In this document: positions 56,174 through 63,768 of the stretch, one piece after another
How the letters are laid out: each line of letters begins with the position of its first letter
Position numbering within the stretch: the first letter of the stretch is position 1
Assembly: GCA_020444045.1 (NCBI GenBank)
Contig: JAHLLS010000001.1
Span: 468,047 to 532,046 of the forward strand
Source: Deltaproteobacteria bacterium
GTDB taxonomy: Bacteria > Desulfobacterota > Desulfobacteria > Desulfobacterales > UBA5852
Reading direction: 5' to 3'
Length of the DNA: 64,000 nt
Notes under the pieces: model-generated
Seen by the model: only the letters and a program-made list of their open reading frames with translations
What the model was told of the DNA's origin: nothing
Databases searched by the model: none
Position numbers and translations under genes: made by a program

Positions 56174-58011
56174 GTCATCACGAGATGACGCAAGCCTTTG
56201 TCTGCCAAAAATTTCGGATACAGGGCATAGCTTGGTTTAAGGATCGGAAGCAGCTTGATGGTCTTGGGGACATTGCCCTTGGCCTTCACCTGCCGGCGGG
56301 TCAGGGCGCTTACCAGGTTGGCTTTACCATGCCAGAACGCATGGGCAAAATCGGCATTCATGGTTAAGACGACCTCCGGTTCCCCGTCGAACTCGCCTTG
56401 GATGATCTTCAGATCGTCACCGGTGGCATCGATGGTGATCACCGCAGATGGGTTTTTATATCTGAATTGGACGCACAGGTTGCTCTGGGCCAGTTTGGGA
56501 CCGATCTCCGGATTATTTTTCAGCAGTTCATAGAACTCAACCAAGATCTCATAGAGCATCTTGGCATCCTTGAAGACATTGGTGACCGATGTGTCTGGTT
56601 GCGCGGTGGCCAGTGGCCGCAAGTCCTCTTTTGACACCGGGAGGGGGGGGCGTTTGGCGTCGTAGACTTTCTTGATAATCTCAATGACGGCATCGCGTTC
56701 CGGTTCGATCGGGTTATAGAGCATGGCACCGTCTTCCATGGCGATGGTGGCCACCTGTTCGATCTTTTCCAAGTTATCGGAGATGCCGGCATCTTTCAAA
56801 TTCAGCGGCATTTTTGTCAAATAGGCCAACTGCTGATTGAGGCAGCGTATCTTCTCCACGGCAGCCAGGGCAGCCTGTCGGCGCACCCACGTGTCGATAA
56901 ACCCCAGATTCCCGATCACTGTGGACAATTTATTGCGGGCCTGGTGGGAACTCGTCGTGACCAATTCCTTAAGCGAATCGACGTCGGACAGACCGGCGAT
57001 TTTGGAAAAGATATCCAGACGGGATGAACGCAAAAGGCTTCGGCTTTGTCCGATGACCTGGGGAAAAGAAATCCCCATGGCCAGGGCGATATCCGCATAC
57101 CGATCGATTCTGGCCTCTAGATTGTAGGCCATGACCTCCGGCAAAACGAGTGCGTTGGCCAGCCCATGGGGTATGTGATAGACACCGCCGAGAGCATGGG
57201 CGATGCCGTGAACCATTCCCACCATGGAGTGTGAAAAAGCAACGCCTGCCAGAAAACTACCCACCTGCATAGCCCCCCGCGCTTGCAGGTCGTTAGGCTT
57301 GGCACAGGCCTGCAGGATATTTCCCGAAATAAGGGTGATGGCGTGCAGCGCCAAGGCGTCTGATGCCGGCGACCACTCCTTATCGACATAGGCCTCTATC
57401 GCATGGGTAAGGGCATCCATACCCGTAGCGGCCGTCAGTTTGCCCGGCATTGAGACCGTCATGTTGGGATCTAAAATGGCCAGATATGGAAGAAATTGAT
57501 CTTCGGCAAACGGTAGTTTTACATCGTTGTCCGGATCGGCAATCACGGCCACTTTGGTAACTTCCGATCCGGTTCCGGCGGTTGTCGGAATGACGATGGC
57601 TGGAAACAGCGTTTCGCTGCTGTCAAGAAGATAGGCGCCCATGTGATCCTGAAGCTTGCCCCCTTTGACGGCCAAAAGATTGGCAACCTTGGCCGTATCG
57701 ATAACACTCCCTCCTCCGACCGCGATAAACATATCGCAGCCCTTCCGCCTGGCAAGGGCGGCGCATTTTTCAACCGTATCGATCGTGGAATTGGGCGGCA
57801 CCTGATCGAAAGTCGCCGAAATTTTGATCGGCGTGGCTTTAAATCCGTTTTTTACCCTTTTGACAAGGCCGGTTTTGACCAAAATTTCGTCGGTCACAAG
57901 GATCGCTTTGCGCTTTCCCAGTGGTTTGACCGTTTCGCCAAGATTTTCGATGATACCGATCCCGTATACCAATTTTGTCGGAAGCGAAAATTCAAAATAT
58001 TCTGGCAGCAT
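56170..58011 (-). CDS. Iron-containing alcohol dehydrogenase fused to an SCP2 domain
   Basis: 613 residues. The N-terminal ~470 are a group III alcohol dehydrogenase: the NAD site AVGGGSVIDTAK, IPTTAGTGSEVT, and metal ligands in TGMDALTHAIEAYVD and GMVHGIAHALGGVYHIPHG. About 60 extra residues lie after the metal region. Residues ~485-613 resemble a sterol carrier protein 2 domain (VQFRYKNPSAVITI, FDGEPEVVLTMNADFAHAFWHGKAN), which could hold long acyl or alkyl chains. ATG 58011 has AAGGA upstream; the frame extends to 58059. It would interconvert long-chain aldehyde and alcohol before esterification. Confidence 0.85.
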   Translation of the reverse strand: MLPEYFEFSLPTKLVYGIGIIENLGETVKPLGKRKAILVTDEILVKTGLVKRVKNGFKATPIKISATFDQVPPNSTIDTVEKCAALARRKGCDMFIAVGGGSVIDTAKVANLLAVKGGKLQDHMGAYLLDSSETLFPAIVIPTTAGTGSEVTKVAVIADPDNDVKLPFAEDQFLPYLAILDPNMTVSMPGKLTAATGMDALTHAIEAYVDKEWSPASDALALHAITLISGNILQACAKPNDLQARGAMQVGSFLAGVAFSHSMVGMVHGIAHALGGVYHIPHGLANALVLPEVMAYNLEARIDRYADIALAMGISFPQVIGQSRSLLRSSRLDIFSKIAGLSDVDSLKELVTTSSHQARNKLSTVIGNLGFIDTWVRRQAALAAVEKIRCLNQQLAYLTKMPLNLKDAGISDNLEKIEQVATIAMEDGAMLYNPIEPERDAVIEIIKKVYDAKRPPLPVSKEDLRPLATAQPDTSVTNVFKDAKMLYEILVEFYELLKNNPEIGPKLAQSNLCVQFRYKNPSAVITIDATGDDLKIIQGEFDGEPEVVLTMNADFAHAFWHGKANLVSALTRRQVKAKGNVPKTIKLLPILKPSYALYPKFLADKGLRHLVMT

Positions 58012-58076
58012 GTCCCTTCCTTTCCAACCAGCGGGAGTCGTGCAAAACGTTACCCCCATAAAAAGATTTACTTCGT

Positions 58077-58215
58077 GGCCATCCAGAAATGGTAGATTTT
58101 GGTTCCGGCCAAGGCCACAGCGATTTTGAAACCGCAGGCGTAGTCGGGCTACGTCGAGGATTTCAAAAGGGCGAGAACGCTGGCCTGGGCCAAAAGATGC
58201 CCTTTATGGATGGCC
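58077..58215. repeat. Long imperfect palindrome of family A, copy 2
   Basis: Ends GGCCATCC (58077-58084) and GGATGGCC (58208-58215) pair perfectly, with further imperfect pairing inward. The inner CGAGGATT...GCGAGAACGC block is shared with 40870-41011. It ends 2 bp from the stop of the wax ester synthase gene and may shape the mRNA 3' end. Confidence 0.65.
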
Positions 58216-58216
58216 A

Positions 58217-59884
58217 CTAATTCGTCAACTCCCGCATGATCTTGGCCACGTCCTGCAGATGCATCTCTTCCTCCGCTTTTTGCTGGTGAACGCTGCAGTA
58301 ATCCGAATCGGGAAGGGCTTTGTTCTTGCACGCAATGCCGGTTTTGGTCAGGGCCTGGCAGGAGGCCCGAGACGATTCCTTTCCGGCATCGGTCATCGTA
58401 ACCGTCTCCGCCGTCGAACGGGCCTCTTTATAGCGGTCATGCAAAACCAGGGGTTCATCGTATATTTTCCCGGACTGAACCAGTTCTAACAGGTTATTGA
58501 ACTCCTCTTCGAACCCCTCCAGCAGGATTTCCGGATCGGCCATCAACCCCTCATCCGAAGCAACACCAACGGTCACTTTTCCATCATAGCTGATAATACT
58601 GATGCCGAGGCCGATCTTTCCGGATCGTGGGACCCAAAACATGAAATTTTCAATCTTCTGACCGGCAAAATAGAGCGTCTCTCGCGGACCCGGCACATTT
58701 GTTAAAACCCCCGAGGCCTTATTACCAAAGAATGCCGAGGCTTTTTTGGCCAACACCGGAGGAAGGTACCCCATGACACTGAGAAGGGCAAAATTGATGA
58801 AGGGGTCCGGTGAGGTTTTAAGCTGATCCATCCGTCTTTTGATCTCTTTGAGGCGAAGGATCGGATCTTCCAGATGAACCGGCAGGGGCAGAAACACGAG
58901 GCTGAACTTGTTGCCCAGCTCGAATTCGGTGCCCGGTTTTCTGATGTTGACGGGCACGGTAACCCTCAAATCCAGCTCGTTAACACGGGTGTTGCGGCTT
59001 TTCAGGTAGCGGCGCATGGCACCGGTTACCGTCGCAATGAGTACGTCGTTGAGGGTGGCGGTGCTGATGGCACGTCCCACTGTTTTGATCTTATCCAGAG
59101 ACATGGGCTCCGTCCAGGCGACACGCTTGCGCACCCCCAGCTTGCCCTTAAAGGCGCTGTTGGGGTCGGAACTCATGATCATGTATTTTGAAAGCACCGA
59201 AGCGAAATCGGTGGGGATACAGCTGGATTTCTTGCCCAGACGCTTCAAATGCGCGGGGTCGGACACTGTTTTTCCCAGCTCCTTGAGTGCCTGCCGGCCC
59301 AAATCCTCAGCCGCCCTGTATGTTTTCTTGGCAGTGCCAATCATCGATCCAAGTGGAAGCAGGGCACCTATCGAAAAGGGCCGCGGCTTTTTTTTGGGCC
59401 TGCTTTTCGGCCACGGCGCATCGGGTTCTTGATCGGCCATTGAGAGCAGTACGTATATGCCGGCAATGCCGTCCGTGATGCAGTGGTGAATTCTGAAAAA
59501 AAGGACGCAGCCGTCACCGTAATTTTCGATCAAATGAACCTGCCAAAGCGGTTTGTAAGGATCCAGGGGGGCAACCGTCAAATTGGCGATCACCTCCTGC
59601 AGTTCGGTTTTATCGCCCGGTGCCGGAAGGGCGATGCGTTGCAGGTGAGATCGGAGGTCAAAGTGGTTGTCCTCTTCCCAATTAGCGACGCCAATGCCTG
59701 ATTTTGGCGGAACGATTTTTTGTTGAAAGCGCGGGAAAGAAGCCAGCCGGCTATCGATGGTGGCATAGAGTCGATTAAAATCCAGGGGCTTTTTGAACTC
59801 CATAAACCCGGTAATCACCATCAGGTTGGTGGGTTCATCCATACTCAGCCAAAAATTGTCGGCATTGGACATGCGTTGCGCCAT
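58217..59884 (-). CDS. Wax ester synthase/diacylglycerol acyltransferase with C-terminal cysteine-rich extension
   Basis: 555 residues. The catalytic motif HHxxxDG is present as HHCITDG (about residue 133). The N-terminal MSNADNFWLSMDEPTNLM and the late VPGPRETLYFAGQKI are typical of bacterial WS/DGAT. It esterifies long-chain alcohols or diglycerides with acyl-CoA at the inner membrane surface. The last ~50 residues add CQALTKTGIAC..CSVH, a C-C-C-H pattern like small zinc-binding domains (DUF5763-like), unusual for this family. It precedes the alcohol dehydrogenase gene on the same strand. Confidence 0.92.
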   Translation of the reverse strand: MAQRMSNADNFWLSMDEPTNLMVITGFMEFKKPLDFNRLYATIDSRLASFPRFQQKIVPPKSGIGVANWEEDNHFDLRSHLQRIALPAPGDKTELQEVIANLTVAPLDPYKPLWQVHLIENYGDGCVLFFRIHHCITDGIAGIYVLLSMADQEPDAPWPKSRPKKKPRPFSIGALLPLGSMIGTAKKTYRAAEDLGRQALKELGKTVSDPAHLKRLGKKSSCIPTDFASVLSKYMIMSSDPNSAFKGKLGVRKRVAWTEPMSLDKIKTVGRAISTATLNDVLIATVTGAMRRYLKSRNTRVNELDLRVTVPVNIRKPGTEFELGNKFSLVFLPLPVHLEDPILRLKEIKRRMDQLKTSPDPFINFALLSVMGYLPPVLAKKASAFFGNKASGVLTNVPGPRETLYFAGQKIENFMFWVPRSGKIGLGISIISYDGKVTVGVASDEGLMADPEILLEGFEEEFNNLLELVQSGKIYDEPLVLHDRYKEARSTAETVTMTDAGKESSRASCQALTKTGIACKNKALPDSDYCSVHQQKAEEEMHLQDVAKIMRELTN

Positions 59885-60376
59885 GACGTTTCTCCTCGTT
59901 GCATGAATCGATATGTCTTTATCAGAGGTCCATTTTGGCCAACATTAGCGAATTCGGATCAGGCGGTCATCGTTACCACAGGATTCCGGGACGACGTTAA
60001 TGATGAACGTGTAAGAAGCCTTATTTCAAATAATTGCGTAATATGTTCGGGATCGAAGCTTGCCAATTTCGCAGGATGAGGCGCATTTACGATACGCTGC
60101 GGTATTTAGGGGAAAAGGGTACCGTTAATATCTCATTTTACAAAACCGACGTTTTTAGTATCCCTAAGGCAGAATATATAATGTTCGAAAATATGCAACC
60201 CCAATTGATGAAAGCTTCCCCGTGGCAAACCCTGCGGAATCTGCATAACAGGGGCATTGTTTATTATCAGGCGACGGGCACGTTTCGTAGCAAGCCGCGG
60301 GGGACGCGCTCGCTTTGGCGGTTAAGGGAGATCCTTGCGGCGATCAGCATGTTCATGCCCCAACAGAGAAGCCGGC
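59885..60376. other. About 490 bp upstream of repeat copy 2, uncertain ORF
   Basis: A rightward frame from 60034 (or ATG 60076) to 60477 has helical, DNA-binding-like composition in its first half (SPWQTLRNLHNRGIVYYQA), but it runs into the 829-bp repeat at 60377. It may be a gene truncated when the repeat copy was inserted. No ribosome site is evident. Confidence 0.3.
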
Positions 60377-60478
60377 CGCCGGGCCAGATTGCCGCGGCGT
60401 TGCATATGGATTCAAGCGTTGTGTCGTTGAGATGCGCGTTGCACCGACCGATAAAAAAGATTGAATCTGTTGATTGAA

Positions 60479-61072
60479 TCAGGCGGCGACGGTCCGCTGG
60501 AATGCTTCGAGCTTTTTGTTGAGCCGTTTGGCACGCTGGGCCACGCCACGCGCCCCCTTGGCGATTCCCAATGCCACCGTCTGCCTGCCGCCGTAAACCA
60601 CCTCATCCACCACCAGCCGTGCATCGTTGCCGATCCCCTCAAGTACCGAACGGGTGTCCGCCTTCAACTCCGCCATGCGACTGCGGGTGTCTTCGCGCAG
60701 ATCTTCGATTTTGGCCTTGCCGTCATCCAACACGTCATTCAGGGTTTGGCGGGGCTTTTTGCCGGCTTTGGTTAAAAAGGCCCTGCCGTCCTTGATCATG
60801 TCGCCTACCGACTGGCGGGTCTCCTTGTTCAGATCCGCGAGGGTTTCCTTGCCGTCATCGATCCATGCGGACAGCGTTTTGCGCGGGGCCTTCTTCAAAT
60901 CATTGACCAGGGCCTTGCCGTTTTTGATCGGCCGGTCAATATAGGTCTGGCTGTAATCTTCGAGTTTGTCGGCAACCCGGTTGCGGGTTTCCTGAACGGT
61001 TTTGACCACATAGAACCGCGTTTTGGATGTTGTTTTTTTCCGGGTTCCACGGGATTTTTTTGCCTGTGCCAT
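60479..61072 (-). CDS. Phasin-like granule-associated protein, copy 2
   Basis: The 197-residue product is identical to that of 52762-53355, including ribosome site and upstream region. Perfect identity in coding and noncoding parts means a recent duplication, or ongoing gene conversion between copies. Two copies would raise dosage of the putative granule coat protein. Confidence 0.75.
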   Translation of the reverse strand: MAQAKKSRGTRKKTTSKTRFYVVKTVQETRNRVADKLEDYSQTYIDRPIKNGKALVNDLKKAPRKTLSAWIDDGKETLADLNKETRQSVGDMIKDGRAFLTKAGKKPRQTLNDVLDDGKAKIEDLREDTRSRMAELKADTRSVLEGIGNDARLVVDEVVYGGRQTVALGIAKGARGVAQRAKRLNKKLEAFQRTVAA

Positions 61073-61140
61073 GGGAAATCTCCTTTTTTCTTTTCGAAGC
61101 GTGTTGGTTGTGGTGGCGACCCGTCGAGCCGTCGCCCCGA

Positions 61141-61193
61141 ATAACGCAATGCGTTATAACCACCAATATGATGCAGTGCGTTATGATTGTCAA
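61141..61193 (-). promoter_or_regulatory. Promoter with palindromic operators, copy 2
   Basis: Exact copy of 53424-53476: palindrome ATAACGCAATGCGTTAT at 61141-61157, a -10 box CATATT (complement of 61165-61170) and a -35 TTGACA (complement of 61188-61193). The duplication therefore carried the regulatory region along with the gene. Confidence 0.72.
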
Positions 61194-61356
61194 GTGGTTT
61201 ATTCATTTTTTTGGAAAAACGAGTCTTGATCGGGGATACCTTGCAAAGGCAACGACTTGTTCGACAGGCGGGCCCTGTCGCGGGTGTTTCGGGGCGGCCT
61301 TTTCTCGATGTATTCTAAGCCAATATAGAGCAGACTGTTCGAAGCTTCTTACCATT

Positions 61357-61534
61357 GTTACTTTTCTTCCGCGTGGCAGAAAAGTAACCAAAAGAAGACG
61401 CCTGTGACCCGCTTTATCCTGCGCGTCGTCGACCCGGACGGAGCACGCGGAAACTCGCCCCGCTGGTTAGCGGGGCTCAGACAGTCCGCGCGCTTTTTTC
61501 CGCCCGACCCGCCGATGTTCGGCGCGGGTCAATG
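61357..61534. repeat. Dispersed ~175-bp intergenic repeat, copy 2
   Basis: Diverged copy of 40651-40823, with the same GTTACTTTTCT/AGAAAAGTAAC inverted repeat at its left end and the same GC-rich paired tail. It lies between repeat copy 2 and rhlE. Noncoding. Confidence 0.72.
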
Positions 61535-61582
61535 GGAAGAAACCCCCAAACAGTTAAAAGCGTGTAAAAGCGCCAACACAAC

Positions 61583-61611
61583 ATAAAAAGGGCGGTCCGA
61601 AGACCGCCCTT
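61583..61611 (-). terminator. Rho-independent terminator of rhlE
   Basis: On the minus strand AAGGGCGGT, a CTTCGG loop and ACCGCCCTT form a 9-bp stem (61588-61611) ending in a T run (complement of 61585-61589). It follows the rhlE stop by about 30 bp. Confidence 0.85.
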
Positions 61612-61642
61612 GATGCGTTTATTTTAAAACCAATCGGGTTCG

Positions 61643-62956
61643 TCAGGAGCTGGCAGCCATGGCCGGCCTTCTGCTTTGGTTCGAACGGCGATTGGCCGTC
61701 GAAGCGTTGGCCGGTTTGCGCCGTTGCCAGGTGGACCGGGCTTTTTGCACCTTGGGGGTACCGGCCGGCCGGCGATTGCGGTTGGCCGGCCGCGGGGGAC
61801 GGGAAAATTCCGTGTCCCGGCGGGGGGCCGGTGTCTGGTAATTGAAATCGTCCAGATGGCGGCGCTCCAGGGGCGCGCCCAGGACCCGTTCGATGCTGCG
61901 CACCATGCTGCGATCTTCCTCGGCCGCCAGCGTAAAGGCGTCGCCCGTGCGGGCCGCCCGGCCGGTGCGGCCGATGCGGTGGATATAGGCGTCGGGTGTG
62001 TTCGGGATGTCATAGTTGATGACATGGGATATCTGGGTGACGTCGATGCCGCGGGCCGCGATGTCGGTGGCCACCAGGATCTGGTAGGTGCCGTCCCGGA
62101 AGCCGTCCAGGGCGGCCTTGCGCCGGTTCTGGGACAGGTTGCCCTGCAGGGAGGCCGAACGGTAGCCGGCCTTGCCCAGTTGTTCCCCTAGCCGTTTGGC
62201 ACGATGTTTGGTGCGGGTGAAGACCAGCACGGATTCGGTATTGGTGTGGCGCAACAGTTCCATCAACATGGCGGTCTTGAGGTGCTGGGCTACCGGAAAG
62301 AGCGCGTGGCTGACCGTGGCGGCCGGGGCGGTGCGGCCCACCTTGACCGTTACAGGCTGGGTGAGCGTTTCCTGGGCCAGATGCGCAATCTCGCTGGGCA
62401 TGGTGGCCGAAAACAGGAGCGTCTGGCGCTCAGAGGGCGTCTTCGCGATAATGCGCCTAATGTCCGGCAAAAAGCCCATGTCGAACATCTGGTCGGCCTC
62501 GTCCAGAACGAGGACTTCCAACCGTGACAGGCTGACCGTTTTTCGTTGCAGGTGGTCCAAAAGGCGGCCGGGACAGGCGACCAGGATGTCGATTCCGCGC
62601 TTGAAACGGTTGATCTGGGGATTGATGCTGACCCCGCCGTAAGCCGTGGCGCTACGCAGCCCGGTCTGGCGGCCCAGCACGCCGAAGGCGTCGTGGATCT
62701 GCTCGGCCAGTTCGCGGGTGGGCGCCACGATCAGGGCGCGCAGGGTTCCGCGTTTGCCTTGGATCAGGCGGTTCAGGATCGGCAGGGCAAACGCGGCCGT
62801 CTTGCCGGTGCCGGTCTGGGCCAGGCCCATGACGTCGCGGCCTTCGAGGACGGTCGGCATGGCCTGGATCTGGATGGGGGTCGGGGTCGTGTAGCCGGCG
62901 GCACGGACGCCTGCGGCGACCTTGGGGTGAAGGTCAAATGCGTTAAAATCTTTCAA
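61643..62956 (-). CDS. rhlE: DEAD-box RNA helicase RhlE
   Basis: 437 residues from TTG 62956, with AGGA 7 nt upstream. All DEAD-box motifs appear in order: the Q motif TPTPIQIQAMP, Walker A AQTGTGKTAAF, PTRELAEQI, DEAD in VLDEADQMFDMGF, SAT in LFSATMP, ATDIAARGIDV and HRIGRTGRAARTG. A basic, Pro/Arg-rich tail (about 370-437) should bind RNA. RhlE-type helicases remodel RNA in ribosome assembly and decay. A promoter and a terminator-like hairpin lie upstream, suggesting a regulated leader. Confidence 0.95.
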   Translation of the reverse strand: MKDFNAFDLHPKVAAGVRAAGYTTPTPIQIQAMPTVLEGRDVMGLAQTGTGKTAAFALPILNRLIQGKRGTLRALIVAPTRELAEQIHDAFGVLGRQTGLRSATAYGGVSINPQINRFKRGIDILVACPGRLLDHLQRKTVSLSRLEVLVLDEADQMFDMGFLPDIRRIIAKTPSERQTLLFSATMPSEIAHLAQETLTQPVTVKVGRTAPAATVSHALFPVAQHLKTAMLMELLRHTNTESVLVFTRTKHRAKRLGEQLGKAGYRSASLQGNLSQNRRKAALDGFRDGTYQILVATDIAARGIDVTQISHVINYDIPNTPDAYIHRIGRTGRAARTGDAFTLAAEEDRSMVRSIERVLGAPLERRHLDDFNYQTPAPRRDTEFSRPPRPANRNRRPAGTPKVQKARSTWQRRKPANASTANRRSNQSRRPAMAASS

Positions 62957-63030
62957 AAAATAATCCTTTGGTTAATTCGGTTTCGCGTTCCGGCTGGAAT
63001 CCAGCTCGAAAATATTGCGAGGGCTTCCAA

Positions 63031-63061
63031 TAAAAAAAGCCCCGGATGCATTCCGGGGCTT
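63031..63061 (-). terminator. Terminator-like hairpin upstream of rhlE
   Basis: Arms AAGCCCCGGA (63037-63046) and TCCGGGGCTT (63052-63061) form a 10-bp stem; on the minus strand it is followed by seven T. It lies between a consensus promoter (63107-63135) and the rhlE start, so it would stop most leftward transcripts unless antitermination occurs. Confidence 0.8.
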
Positions 63062-63100
63062 ACGATGTTGTCGTTTGTTTCCAGGAACAGCGGTTAAAGA
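63031..63100 (-). ncRNA. Candidate ~70-nt small RNA or attenuated rhlE leader
   Basis: Transcription from the promoter at 63107-63135 would begin near 63100 and end at the terminator at 63031, giving about 70 nt without a coding frame of note. It may be an independent small RNA or the aborted leader of rhlE. No known RNA family recognised. Confidence 0.4.
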
Positions 63101-63106
63101 TGATGC

Positions 63107-63135
63107 ACATTACACCTGCCGCAGGGCATTGTCAA
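63107..63135 (-). promoter_or_regulatory. Consensus sigma70 promoter upstream of rhlE
   Basis: On the minus strand TTGACA (complement of 63130-63135), exactly 17 nt, then TAATGT (complement of 63107-63112). This is one of the best promoter matches in the window. It drives the leader/small RNA and possibly rhlE. Confidence 0.7.
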
Positions 63136-63768
63136 TCGAACATATCGAAATCTAACCCAAATCGCCATCGGGATCGAAATCGCAATCGAAATGTAGCGAA
63201 TCTCGAGCCCGAGCCTGAACCCGATTTCGATGGCGATTTATAGAAGGCCAATACCTAACCATTATTATGGTGCCACCTGAAATGCCGTCGATTCGAACAG
63301 AAGCGACGGAGGCTCACCGGGACTAAACCCGAAAACCTCCTAAGCCGTCATGCCCGCGCAGGCGGGCATCCAGAACAAAATAAAGTTGTAAGTCATCGCA
63401 ATAATGCAGAAAATCCGGAACAGATCCCTTTACATGCGGCCCTGCCTGTGGTAGCCATTTCTCATAACACCCTCTGCAATAAAGCCGGCCAACATCCCGC
63501 ATGCTTGTGTGCGCTCCCTGCGCACTGTTTCGATAAGTACACCATGAATCTTATGGAACATTTTGTGTTCTATAACCTGCAACCATGTGCCCAACGATAA
63601 TTTGGCATTCCAGTGGCATTGGAATCGTAAGTGTAATTGGAGGCTATGTATATTTAGTTGATTATAGAAACACAGGCCCTCTGGACCAGGCTCGATACTT
63701 AGTAAATTCCCCTTATCCGCACTTTAAGGAAAGGACGTAACCCAGCAATATAAATATGGAGCTCGGTC
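63136..63768. other. Gene-poor stretch with low-complexity and repeat sequence
   Basis: Between the rhlE promoter and the terminal gene. It begins with ATCGAAATCGC-type low-complexity sequence in which AAATCGCCATCG (about 63159-63170) is inverted at about 63228-63239. A TGCCCGC/GCGGGCA hairpin at about 63350-63369 is of the kind scattered through many proteobacterial genomes. No gene seen in the rest. Confidence 0.5.

Larger units (their letters stand above)
60377..61205. repeat. 829-bp direct repeat, copy 2
   Basis: Same sequence as 52660-53488 in the same orientation, offset 7717. Left-hand divergence is at 60376/52659 and right-hand at 61206/53489. The pair encloses phaR, the FFLEE-motif gene, patatin, dehydrogenase-SCP2 and wax ester synthase genes. 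Confidence 0.92.

Noticed and set aside
63285..63310. GATTCGAAC string suggesting a tRNA T-arm
   Set aside because: No matching T stem, anticodon stem or acceptor stem on either strand.
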